In this document: positions 34,516 to 43,003 of the stretch, one piece after another
Position numbering within the stretch: position 1 is the first letter of the stretch
Layout of the letters: each line of letters starts with the position of its first letter
From: Clostridium gelidum
GTDB taxonomy: Bacteria; Bacillota; Clostridia; Clostridiales; Clostridiaceae
Length of the DNA stretch: 64,000 nucleotides
Assembly: GCF_019977655.1 (NCBI RefSeq)
Contig: NZ_AP024849.1
Coordinates: 691,001 to 755,000 of the forward strand
Direction: 5' to 3'
Translations under genes and position numbers: made by a program
Notes under the pieces: generated by a model
Database searches by the model: none
What the model was told of the DNA's origin: nothing
Seen by the model: only the letters and a program-made list of their open reading frames with translations

Positions 34516-36303
34516 ATGGATAAAAAATTTAAAGAACAAAGAATTACCAAGAAAAACACCGAAGATTTCAAAAGTAAATATTCAAAGAGTATTTTTCCAA
34601 AATTATCATTTAAAAACATAACTATAATTAGAAGTTTTATTATTATATGTACTATTTCACTTTTAACTACTTTTGCTATTGGAATATCATCTTTTGTTAC
34701 GATTAATGCGACTCACAACAATGTTAATCTAATGTATACAAGTTGTCTTCAAAGACAAATGTTATTAAGCTCTATTAATGTACACCTAAATGTTTTGAGG
34801 AATAACATTCCAAATCAAATAGAGTATCCAAGTAACTCAAATAGAAATAATATTAATACAGAAATTGATGGTATTTCTATGGATTTAGCTGAATATAAGT
34901 CACTGGCGTTTACAGGTGATGATACTAAAATAGATGAACTTTTTGTTGGCTTAAAAAATAGCTGTAATGATATAGCTAAAATTCAAAATAATGCTGCTAC
35001 TGAAAATAAAACAAAAAATGCATATAAAGCAAATTTTGAAACAAATCAGTATAAATTTTCAAATGGAGTTTTTGTAGGGGTTACTCAGAATAAAGCTGAT
35101 GCAGAACAATTATTTAATCAAGCCAATAAAACATATAAAAACGGTATTATTAGTTTCATAGTGTTTTTTATTACTTCAGTTATATTAATATTCTTAATTG
35201 CAGTTGTGGTTATTAAACTATTAAAGAAATCTATTCGTTCATTTAATAGGATTTTAGATACTTTGGCTATGGGAGACTTTACCGTTGATATTGAAACAGA
35301 TAAAAAGTCTGAAATAGGAATAATGAAAAAAGAACTAGCAGCTACTATAAGCTCAATTGCTAATATTCTAAAAGTAATTAAGGAAGGTAGTATATTAACT
35401 TTAGAAAAGTCTAAATCACTGGAATTTGTATCAAAGGAAATGGATTGTACAATGCAGGAAGTTGCTATTGCCATACATGGTATAGCCGATGGTGCTTCAG
35501 TTCAATCAAATGAATTAATAGTGATAAATGATACCTTTTCTAAATTGGGTGATGAAATTGTAAACATTTTTACATCAATTAAAGATGTTGATGAAAATAC
35601 TAAATCAGTTAATAATATGGCACAAAGTAGTAATATTCAATTGTTTACTCTTATGGAAACAATAAATACCATTAGTAACTCTTTTGATAATGTTAGTGGA
35701 AAAATTCAAGGACTAGGTTTAAAAATTTCAGAAATTAATAAAATAACAGAGGTTATAAACAGTATTGCAGAAGAAACTAATTTATTGTCATTAAATGCGT
35801 CAATTGAAGCAGCTAGAGCAGGTGAATCAGGTAGAGGATTTGCAGTGGTAGCCGAGGAAATTAGAAAATTAGCAGAACAATCAAAGAGCTCATCCAATGA
35901 TATCAATAGGTTGATTCAAGACATTTCTAAAGAAACAAACACCGTAGTAAACACTACAAATGGCGTTAATAAAGATTTAAAACAACAAATATATGTTATA
36001 GAAAATTCAGTTAATGATTTCAAAGGAATTATTAATGCTATTAATGATATTCTTCCACAAATTGAAGAAATAAATTCTACTGTTGAAGAGATAAATAATA
36101 AGAAAGATCAAATTGTTGAAACAATACATTCTACAGCTAGTATAGCAGAAGAAAACTCAGCTTCATCTGAGGAAATAGCTGCTTCAACACAAGAAGTTAC
36201 AGTATCTGCTGAAAGTTTAGCTAATACTGCACAATTGCTTGCACATAATTCTAATAATCTTATTGAACAAGTTAATAACTTCAAATTAAAAGAAGACATG
36301 TAA
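34516..36303 (+). CDS. methyl-accepting chemotaxis protein
   Basis: This 595-residue receptor has a first membrane span (IIRSFIIICTISLLTTFAIGI, about 38-58), an extracellular four-helix-like sensor of about 130 residues, a second span (GIISFIVFFITSVILIFLIAVVVI, about 210-234), HAMP, and the signalling hairpin tip INSIAEETNLLSLNASIEAARAGESGRGFAVVAEEIRKLAEQS. The ATG at 34516 has GAGGGAG correctly spaced. Translation could also begin at 34420, adding 32 ROK-derived residues in the cytosol. Its position suggests taxis toward the sugars of this locus. Confidence 0.9.
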   Translation: MDKKFKEQRITKKNTEDFKSKYSKSIFPKLSFKNITIIRSFIIICTISLLTTFAIGISSFVTINATHNNVNLMYTSCLQRQMLLSSINVHLNVLRNNIPNQIEYPSNSNRNNINTEIDGISMDLAEYKSLAFTGDDTKIDELFVGLKNSCNDIAKIQNNAATENKTKNAYKANFETNQYKFSNGVFVGVTQNKADAEQLFNQANKTYKNGIISFIVFFITSVILIFLIAVVVIKLLKKSIRSFNRILDTLAMGDFTVDIETDKKSEIGIMKKELAATISSIANILKVIKEGSILTLEKSKSLEFVSKEMDCTMQEVAIAIHGIADGASVQSNELIVINDTFSKLGDEIVNIFTSIKDVDENTKSVNNMAQSSNIQLFTLMETINTISNSFDNVSGKIQGLGLKISEINKITEVINSIAEETNLLSLNASIEAARAGESGRGFAVVAEEIRKLAEQSKSSSNDINRLIQDISKETNTVVNTTNGVNKDLKQQIYVIENSVNDFKGIINAINDILPQIEEINSTVEEINNKKDQIVETIHSTASIAEENSASSEEIAASTQEVTVSAESLANTAQLLAHNSNNLIEQVNNFKLKEDM

Positions 36304-36325
36304 TAAATTTAGGAGGTTTTATATT

Positions 36326-37990
36326 ATGAAAAAATGGTGGCATGATAAAGTAGCCTATCAAATATATCCAAAAAGTTTTTGTGATTCTAATGGAGATGGA
36401 ATCGGTGATTTAAGAGGAATTATAAGTAAACTTGATTATCTGAAAAAATTAGGAGTAGATATAATTTGGCTTTCACCAATTTATTGTTCTCCAATGGTAG
36501 ATCAAGGTTATGACATTTCTGATTATTATAATATTGATTCCCAATTTGGTACTATGGAAGATATGGACGAGTTACTAAGAGAAGCTAAAGCAAGAAATAT
36601 GTATATATTAATGGATTTAGTTGTTAATCATTGTTCTGATAAACATGAGTGGTTTAAAAAAGCATTAGAAGATCCAGAGGGAGAATATGCAGATTATTTT
36701 TATTTCCGTGAAGGCAAAGGAAATAAACCGCCTTGTAATTGGAGGTCTTACTTTGGAGGAAGTGTATGGGAAAAGGTACCTAATACAAATAAGTATTATC
36801 TTCATGTATTTGCAAAAGAACAACCAGATTTAAATTGGGAAAATCCAAAATTAAAAAATGAAATATATAAAATGATTAATTGGTGGCTTGAAAAAGGACT
36901 AGCAGGTTTTAGAATAGATGCTATTATTAATATAAAAAAAGACTTGAGATTTCAGGATTTTCCAGCTGATAGGGAAGATGGACTTTGTAGTATAGATAGA
37001 ATGTTAGAATCAGCAGAAGGCGTTTTAGATATGTTAAAAGAACTAAAAGAAGAAACTTTTGAAAAGTTTGGTGCCTTTACAGTTGGAGAAGTATTTAATG
37101 AGAAAGAAGGAGAACTGTATAAATTTATTGGTAAAGACGGCTATTTCTCTACTATGTTTGATTTTGAAATGGAGATGTTAGGTAAGAGTGAAAAGGGCTG
37201 GTACGATAATAGAACTTTTACACCAAATGAATTAAGAACATCTATTTTTGATAGCCAAATAAAAACAGCGGACGTAGGTTTTAAAGCTAATATTATTGAA
37301 AATCATGATGAACCAAGAGGGGTAAGTAATTATATTCCAAAGGAAGATCTAAATGATAAAAGTAAGAAAATGCTTGCAGCTATATCTCTTATGCTTAGAG
37401 GCATACCATTTATTTATCAAGGACAAGAACTTGGTATGACAAATACCAAAATCAATTCTGTAGAAGAATTTGATGATATTGCAACAATAGATCAATATAA
37501 TGTAGCAATCAAAGAAGGATGTAGTAAAGAAGAAGCATTAGAAATTGTAAATAATTATAGCAGAGATAATGCTAGAACACCATTTCAATGGGATGATATT
37601 GAAAATGCAGGTTTTACAACAGGAACGCCTTGGATTAAAGTTAATAAAAATTATAAAGAAATTAATGCCGCATCACAAGTTGAGAATGAAGATTCTGTAT
37701 TTAACTTTTATAAGAAACTTATAAATTTAAGAAAATCAGAAGAATTTAAAGATGCAGTTGTATATGGCACATTTGAATCTGTATTAGAAAACTATGATAA
37801 TTTATTTGCTTTTTATAGAGAAGGATCATCTAAAAAATTAATGTTACTAGCAAATTATCAAAAAGAAGAGCAAACAATTGAATTACCTAAACTATATAGT
37901 AAAGTATTACTTAATAATTGTGATGAAGTAAAACATGAAAAGGACAAAATAATACTACAAGGATATCAAGTAATTATTCTTGTAGTTTAA
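36326..37990 (+). CDS. GH13 oligo-1,6-glucosidase / alpha-glucosidase
   Basis: This 554-residue cytosolic enzyme has the GH13 catalytic set: GFRIDAI (nucleophile D198), VGEVFN (acid/base E255) and ENHDEPR (D328), with the QIYPKSFCDSNGDGIGDLRGI start and DLVVNHCSD. The pattern fits the GH13_31 oligo-1,6-glucosidase/isomaltase group. It lies 22 bases after the chemoreceptor stop with a perfect AGGAGG. It shares about half its residues with the next gene, so the pair probably arose by duplication. Confidence 0.92.
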   Translation: MKKWWHDKVAYQIYPKSFCDSNGDGIGDLRGIISKLDYLKKLGVDIIWLSPIYCSPMVDQGYDISDYYNIDSQFGTMEDMDELLREAKARNMYILMDLVVNHCSDKHEWFKKALEDPEGEYADYFYFREGKGNKPPCNWRSYFGGSVWEKVPNTNKYYLHVFAKEQPDLNWENPKLKNEIYKMINWWLEKGLAGFRIDAIINIKKDLRFQDFPADREDGLCSIDRMLESAEGVLDMLKELKEETFEKFGAFTVGEVFNEKEGELYKFIGKDGYFSTMFDFEMEMLGKSEKGWYDNRTFTPNELRTSIFDSQIKTADVGFKANIIENHDEPRGVSNYIPKEDLNDKSKKMLAAISLMLRGIPFIYQGQELGMTNTKINSVEEFDDIATIDQYNVAIKEGCSKEEALEIVNNYSRDNARTPFQWDDIENAGFTTGTPWIKVNKNYKEINAASQVENEDSVFNFYKKLINLRKSEEFKDAVVYGTFESVLENYDNLFAFYREGSSKKLMLLANYQKEEQTIELPKLYSKVLLNNCDEVKHEKDKIILQGYQVIILVV

Positions 37991-38015
37991 TAAGGCACAT
38001 GAAAATAAATAACAA
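37991..38015 (+). repeat. TTAGGCACA-family partial copy C
   Basis: TAAGGCACATGAAAATAAAT followed by AACAA equals the left end of the family. A degenerate right arm may follow (ATTATTTGTTTTA) but the outer right end is missing. Confidence 0.45.
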
Positions 38016-38159
38016 TAATTATTTGTTTTACGAAAAATATACATTATAAGCTTAGTGTATTAGAGGCTAGTATTCATAAGAGTAATGATGAACATTTTAA
38101 ATAAATCCATAGACGTATTTAAGTTTGAAAAAATTAATAATAAATGAGGAGAATAAATT

Positions 38160-39806
38160 ATGAAAAAGACATGGTGGAAAGAAAGTGTAGTTTATCAAGT
38201 ATATCCAAGGAGCTTCAATGACTCAAATGGAGATGGAATTGGAGATATAAAAGGTATTACAGAAAAGTTGGATTATTTAAAGGAACTAGGAATTGATGTT
38301 ATTTGGTTATCACCAGTATATAAATCACCTAATGATGATAATGGATATGATATAAGTGATTATGAAGATATAATGGACGACTTTGGGACAATGGAAGATA
38401 TGGAGGAGCTACTTAAAGAAGGTAATAAAAGAGGTATAAAAATCCTTATGGATTTAGTTGTTAATCATACTTCTGACGAACATAAATGGTTTATTGAAGC
38501 AAAGAAATCAAAGGAAAATCAATATAGGGACTATTATGTATGGAGAGATCCAGTAAATGGTAGAGAACCTAATGATTTAACTTCAGCATTTAGTGGTAGT
38601 GCATGGGAGTATGATGAAGAAAGTGGACAATATTATCTGCACTTATTTAGTAAAAAACAACCAGATTTAAACTGGGAAAATGAAGAAGTACGTAGTAGAG
38701 TTTATGATATGATGAATTTTTGGATTGATAAAGGTATTGGTGGATTCAGAATGGATGTTATAGAACTTATAGGCAAGATTCCTGATGAAAAAATTATGTC
38801 AAATGGACCAAAACTTCATGAATATATTAAAGAAATGAACAAGAAGACTTTTGGTGGTAAAGATTTATTAACTGTTGGAGAAACTTGGGGATCTACTATA
38901 GAAATAGCTAAACAATATTCTAATCCAGATGATAGTGAACTTAGTATGATATTTCAATTCGAGCACATTTTATTAGATCAACAACCAGGTAAAGAAAAAT
39001 GGGATTTAAAACCTTTAGAATTATTAGACTTAAAGAAAGCATTATCAAGATGGCAAACAGGATTAGAAGGAACAGGTTGGAACAGTTTATTTTGGAATAA
39101 TCATGATTTACCAAGAATAGTTTCAAGATGGGGAAATGATAAAGAATATAGAGTAGAAAGTGCAAAAATGCTTGCTACATTATTACATGGAATGAAGGGG
39201 ACACCTTATATATATCAAGGTGAAGAACTTGGTATGACTAATGTAAGATTTGAAAGTCTTGATGATTATAAAGATATAGAAAGTCTTAATATGTATAAAG
39301 AGAGAAAAGAAAAAGGATATACTCATGAAGAAATAATGGAGTCTATTTACTCAAAAGGAAGAGATAATGCACGTACACCAATGCAATGGAATGAAAGTGA
39401 AAATGCAGGATTTACAAGTGCAGAACCATGGATAAAGGTGAATCCTAATTATAAAGAAATAAATGCTGAGTCACAATTAAATGATGAAAATTCTATATTT
39501 AACTACTATAAAAAATTAATTAAAATTAGAAAAGCAAATCCAGTAGTTGTGCATGGAGAATATAAACTGATTTTAGAAGAAAATAAAGAAATATTTGCTT
39601 ATACAAGAACTTTAGAAAATGAAAAATTATTAGTTGTATGTAATTTTACAGAAAATAAGGCGAAGTTTGCTCTTAAAGAACAAATTGAGTTTAAGACTAA
39701 AGAACTTTTGATTTCAAATTATGATGCAGATGTAAATGAACCAATAGGAACTATAGATCTTAGACCGTATGAATCTAGAATGTATAAATTAACAGTTCAC
39801 TGTTGA
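38160..39806 (+). CDS. GH13 oligo-1,6-glucosidase / alpha-glucosidase (second copy)
   Basis: This 548-residue enzyme has YQVYPRSFNDSNGDGIGDIKGI at the start and a catalytic set of GFRMDVIE (D199), VGETWG (E241) and NNHDLPR (D316). GFRMDVIEL resembles the residues after the nucleophile in isomaltases and trehalose-6-phosphate hydrolases; the latter cannot be excluded but no trehalose PTS is near. It follows the first GH13 gene after a 170-base gap containing a repeat end. Its 3' end is partly repeated downstream. Confidence 0.9.
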   Translation: MKKTWWKESVVYQVYPRSFNDSNGDGIGDIKGITEKLDYLKELGIDVIWLSPVYKSPNDDNGYDISDYEDIMDDFGTMEDMEELLKEGNKRGIKILMDLVVNHTSDEHKWFIEAKKSKENQYRDYYVWRDPVNGREPNDLTSAFSGSAWEYDEESGQYYLHLFSKKQPDLNWENEEVRSRVYDMMNFWIDKGIGGFRMDVIELIGKIPDEKIMSNGPKLHEYIKEMNKKTFGGKDLLTVGETWGSTIEIAKQYSNPDDSELSMIFQFEHILLDQQPGKEKWDLKPLELLDLKKALSRWQTGLEGTGWNSLFWNNHDLPRIVSRWGNDKEYRVESAKMLATLLHGMKGTPYIYQGEELGMTNVRFESLDDYKDIESLNMYKERKEKGYTHEEIMESIYSKGRDNARTPMQWNESENAGFTSAEPWIKVNPNYKEINAESQLNDENSIFNYYKKLIKIRKANPVVVHGEYKLILEENKEIFAYTRTLENEKLLVVCNFTENKAKFALKEQIEFKTKELLISNYDADVNEPIGTIDLRPYESRMYKLTVHC

Positions 39807-39811
39807 TAAGA

Positions 39812-39886
39812 AAAAATTTGTTCTTAAAGAAAAAAATAAATTTAAGTCTACAGAACTTTTAATTTCAAATTAAGATGTAGATAAAT
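39812..39886 (+). repeat. degenerate tandem copy of the GH13 gene 3' end
   Basis: AAAATTTGTTCTTAAAGAA, TTTAAGTCTACAGAACTTTT and TTTCAAATTAAGATG closely follow bases 39659-39733 inside the preceding gene. It is out of use as coding sequence. Confidence 0.6.
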
Positions 39887-39911
39887 AAGTAGACTAGCAT
39901 AGCATATTTAA

Positions 39912-39993
39912 GAGGGCACTGGAAAAGTCACTTTTTCAATAAAATCTCAACAGAACAATGTGGGTTTGAATGGTGTAAATTTTCAGTGGCTTC
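39912..39993. mobile_element. miniature relic of the IS1182-like element
   Basis: GAGGGCACTGGAAAAGT at the left and TTTTCAGTGGCTTC at the right are near copies of the two 16-base ends of the complete element at 40177-41914, with only about 50 bases between. No target duplication is left. It looks like an old internally deleted derivative. Confidence 0.5.
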
Positions 39994-40037
39994 CGCATCC
40001 AACTGTAGATAATAATTTATAGGAAACATAAGGGTTT

Positions 40038-40085
40038 AAAAAGCATCTCTTAAGTATAACGGGTTCCGTTTTGAAGTTCTTTTAT
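40038..40085 (+). repeat. inverted repeat, left copy
   Basis: AAAAAGCATCTCTTAAG, ATAACGGGTTCC and TTTTGAAGTTCTTTT recur in reverse complement at 42941-42989 with about 80% identity. The pair brackets the IS element and a membrane protein gene. Confidence 0.6.
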
Positions 40086-40154
40086 TGATATATCATTGAT
40101 ATTAGCTTACGGAATCCCACTAATATATGGGTGTAACTAATCTACTATTTAAGC

Positions 40155-40168
40155 AAAAAAAACACAGG
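40155..40168 (+). terminator. left half of a terminator hairpin split by the IS element
   Basis: AAAAAACACAGG here pairs with CTTGTGTTTTTT at 41923-41934. Removing the IS and one copy of its target restores a 12-base stem (one G-U pair) with the 8-base loop GCATTTCG and a T-run, that is, an intrinsic terminator. Confidence 0.65.
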
Positions 40169-40306
40169 GCATTTCGGAGGCCACTGAAAAAGTGCCCTCA
40201 CTCTATTTTAAGAATTAAAAAGTATAATTCCAATACGTTTAGTATTGGGAATATGCTTTTTTTGTTATATAATTTATTTATTAAGACTAAGCAAGGTGGT
40301 AAATAA

Positions 40307-41761
40307 ATGTTAAAGCAAGCAGCTATGATTTTAAGTCCTTATACAGAGTTATATGATATTATCGTTCCTAAAGATAACATGCTAAGAAAAATCAATGAAC
40401 TTGTTGACTTTTCTTTTATTTATGAGGAATTAATTAACGTTTATTGTACCAATAACGGACGCGGAGCAATTGATCCTATAAAAATGTTTAAATACTTATT
40501 ATTAAAAACTATTTTTGATGTTTCAGATGTGGATGTTGTAGAAAGATCAAAATATGATATGTCATTTAAGTATTTTTTAGGTATGGCTCCCGAAGAAGCT
40601 GTAATAAATCCTAGTTCATTAACTAAATTTAGAAAATTACGTTTGAAAGATTCTAATCTTTTAGACTTGCTTATAAATAAAACAGTTGAAATAGCTTTAG
40701 ACAAACAGATTATAAAAAGTAAATCAATTATAGTAGATTCAACTCATACACAAGCAAGGTATAACCAAAAGTCTCCTAGAGAAATTCTTTTAGAGTACTC
40801 TAAAAGACTACGAAAATCCGTTTATGCAGTAGATGAGACAATGAAAAGCAAATTTCCTCCAAAGATCAATAATGGAATTTTGGAAGATGAAATAAACTAC
40901 TGTGAGAAACTAATTAGCGTTATTTTGGAAGATGAAATTATTTCTAGTTACCCAAATGTAAAAGAAAAAATTAATATGTTAAAAGAACTAGTACAAGATG
41001 ATATAGAGCAACTTAATCTTTCTAAAGATGTAGATGCGAAAGTAGGACCTAAAACTGCTGATACATCATTCTTTGGATATAAAACTCATATTGCTATGAC
41101 TGAAGAAAGAATCATTACTGCAGCTACAGTAACTACTGGTGAAAAACATGACGGAAAGCAATTACAAAATTTAGTTGAGAATAGTAAACAAGCTGGAATT
41201 CAAGTAGAAAATATTATTGGTGATGCTGCTTATTCAGAGAAAGAAAATATAAATTATGCTAGCAAAAAAGAAATCAAATTAATATCTAAATTAAGTAAGG
41301 CTGTAACACACGGTAACAGAAGAAATGAGGATAAATTCCAATTCAATAAAGATGCGGAGATGTATGTTTGCAAAGCCGGCCATATGGCCATTCGAAAAGC
41401 GAAGCAAGGTAAAAAGAATGTAGGTAGAAATCAAACTGAAACATATTATTTTGATATAGATAAATGTAAAAGATGCTCAATAAAAGAAGGATGCTATAAA
41501 GATGGATCAAAAGCAAAAACATATTCCATTTCTATAAAATCACTATCTCATGAGGAACAAATTAAATTTCAAGAAAGTGAATACTTTAAGGAAAAAGCTA
41601 AAGAACGATATAAAATTGAAGCTAAAAACAGTGAACTTAAGCACCGACATGGATATGATGTTGCATCATCTTCAGGTCTAGTTGGCATGGAATTACAAGG
41701 AGCAATGACAATATTTGCTGTAAATATTAAAAGGATTCTAACTTTAATGAAGGAGAAATAA
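40307..41761 (+). CDS. IS1182-family transposase
   Basis: This 484-residue protein has the N-terminal DUF772-type domain (YEELINVYCTNNGRGAIDPIKMFKYLLL), DSTHTQA with the first catalytic Asp, DTSFFGYKTHIAM, GDAAYS with the second Asp, a zinc-like Cys cluster (CKRCSIKEGCY) and a C-terminal IEAKNSELKHRHG with the catalytic Glu region. The DDE residues appear intact. It is the only gene of the element; ribosome site AGGTGG. Confidence 0.9.
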   Translation: MLKQAAMILSPYTELYDIIVPKDNMLRKINELVDFSFIYEELINVYCTNNGRGAIDPIKMFKYLLLKTIFDVSDVDVVERSKYDMSFKYFLGMAPEEAVINPSSLTKFRKLRLKDSNLLDLLINKTVEIALDKQIIKSKSIIVDSTHTQARYNQKSPREILLEYSKRLRKSVYAVDETMKSKFPPKINNGILEDEINYCEKLISVILEDEIISSYPNVKEKINMLKELVQDDIEQLNLSKDVDAKVGPKTADTSFFGYKTHIAMTEERIITAATVTTGEKHDGKQLQNLVENSKQAGIQVENIIGDAAYSEKENINYASKKEIKLISKLSKAVTHGNRRNEDKFQFNKDAEMYVCKAGHMAIRKAKQGKKNVGRNQTETYYFDIDKCKRCSIKEGCYKDGSKAKTYSISIKSLSHEEQIKFQESEYFKEKAKERYKIEAKNSELKHRHGYDVASSSGLVGMELQGAMTIFAVNIKRILTLMKEK

Positions 41762-41815
41762 CAATAAGATAGCAACTAATAACCTTTATAAATTAAATAT
41801 TTTCTTTTTAAATGT

Positions 41816-41873
41816 AAAAAATAGGATTCTACTTAACTGATTTAAACAGTTGAATAAAATCCTATTTTTTATT
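41816..41873 (+). terminator. terminator inside the IS after the transposase gene
   Basis: AAAATAGGATT..CTTAACTG pairs with CAGTTGAA..AATCCTATTTT, followed by TT and T-rich sequence. Confidence 0.75.
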
Positions 41874-42034
41874 TATCTGAAACACTAAAAAAGCATAGCT
41901 TTTTCAGTGGCCTCGCATTTCGCTTGTGTTTTTTACTTAGTATTAGTCTATGTTTAAAAATATTGTTAAAACAAAATAATTTCTAAGGGGAATCAAATAT
42001 CTTACCTTAATTCACATAATACGTATATTTAGAA

Positions 42035-42484
42035 CTATGCTTTATATTTTATAGTATCCTTTTTTATATTGTCACTTTTCACTTTTTCTTCTTCTTTTAA
42101 TCGGTTGTACCTATTCTTGCTTATAACCCAACCAAAAGAATTGTATGCACCTAATACAACACCCATTAACAAATAATCAAGTAATTCCAGTTGACTTAGT
42201 TCATATCCATACCCGTTGCGTTGGCACAATATAATAACTATTCCCAATATACCCGTTATAACAGTATAAGAAATAATATTAATAATGATATACTTTATCA
42301 AACCTCTTTCTTGTGTTTTTCCCCAAGATTTAATGAAACTTTCATCATCGCTATAAAATATCTTTGAAATTTTACTTACCTTTATTTTGTTTGTAGTGAC
42401 GAGGTATTGGCAAATGTATTGGCAAATTAGACTTATAACTATAAAAGCAACAAGAGCAATAAGTATTATTTCCGATGTTTGCAT
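42035..42484 (-). CDS. membrane protein of unknown function, three spans
   Basis: This 149-residue protein has an N-terminal span (IILIALVAFIVISLICQYI), a second (KYIIINIISYTVITGILGIVIIL) and a third shorter hydrophobic region (LLDYLLMGVVLGAYNSFGWVI), then a lysine-rich tail. No family was recognised. ATG 42484 is used with AGAGG upstream; a GTG at 42496 lies within the ribosome-site region. It is the only gene between the IS and the AraC regulator. Confidence 0.65.
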   Translation of the reverse strand: MQTSEIILIALVAFIVISLICQYICQYLVTTNKIKVSKISKIFYSDDESFIKSWGKTQERGLIKYIIINIISYTVITGILGIVIILCQRNGYGYELSQLELLDYLLMGVVLGAYNSFGWVISKNRYNRLKEEEKVKSDNIKKDTIKYKA

Positions 42485-42773
42485 ATCAATTTCCACCTCT
42501 CTAAAAGTTATATAAATTAATATTTTATTTAATCTTACAATAGTTTACTAATTATACTATACTTATTTACCAAATATCAATATTAATTTCAAGTATTTAG
42601 CATAATTATATATAAATTGTTCCCTGGTTTGAACTTCTTTAACTTTGTGTCAGAATAAGATGTATGTGCCTTAACTTATAAATGTTACATATCTTAGGTA
42701 AGCTTATTTACAAGTCCGTGCTATAACTTCTCAGGTTATAATTTTTGTTCCTTACTATGTGGTAAATTACTAA

Positions 42774-42827
42774 AATAATCGCACAAGGAATCACACTGTT
42801 AATAAATTTATTAACAGTGCGATTATT
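42774..42827. repeat. nested long palindrome
   Basis: The core at 42794-42819 is a perfect 26-base palindrome (CACTGTTAATAAA plus its complement). An outer pair AATAATCGCAC / GTGCGATTATT overlaps it, allowing two alternative foldings. Confidence 0.7.
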
Positions 42828-42883
42828 GATGATAAAATTAGAAAAAATATGGGAGAAGTACATTTAAACAAAGCTATGCCACC

Positions 42884-42915
42884 AAAAACTCTATGATGAA
42901 ATCATAGAGTTTTAT
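42884..42915. terminator. short perfect hairpin, terminator-like
   Basis: AAAACTCTATGAT pairs with ATCATAGAGTTTT around GAA. It may end transcription on either strand. Confidence 0.55.
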
Positions 42916-42940
42916 TAATGCGAAAATGAATGATATTTTA

Positions 42941-42989
42941 TAAAAAGAGCTTCAAAGTGGAACCCGTTATCTTAAGTAGATGCTTTTTC
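42941..42989 (-). repeat. inverted repeat, right copy
   Basis: This is the reverse complement of the segment at 40038-40085: GCATCTACTTAAG, ATAACGGGTTCC and TTTGAAGCTCTTTTT on the minus strand. It lies directly after the AraC gene stop. Confidence 0.6.
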
Positions 42990-43003
42990 TTTTTTTGTTA
43001 AAT

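Larger units (their letters stand above)
40177..41914 (+). mobile_element. complete IS1182-like insertion sequence
   Basis: The element is 1738 bp. Perfect 16-base terminal inverted repeats GAGGCCACTGAAAAAG / CTTTTTCAGTGGCCTC lie at the ends. The 8-base direct repeat GCATTTCG flanks it (40169-40176 and 41915-41922). One transposase gene and one terminator lie inside. Intact ends, intact gene and exact target repeats indicate a recent, possibly active insertion. Confidence 0.85.
42485..43003. other. gene-free stretch rich in palindromes
   Basis: It contains the nested palindrome at 42774-42827, a terminator-like hairpin at 42884-42915 and the right copy of the 40038 inverted repeat. No gene was seen. 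Confidence 0.5.

Noticed and set aside
35118..35474. 118-codon minus-strand frame inside the chemoreceptor gene
   Set aside because: Shadow frame caused by the biased codon use of the receptor; no ribosome site and no recognisable protein.
40058..40066. GGGTTCC-type motif considered as a T-box
   Set aside because: The T-box core GGGTGGnACCGCG is absent and no aminoacyl or amino-acid gene follows; the segment is better explained as an inverted repeat.
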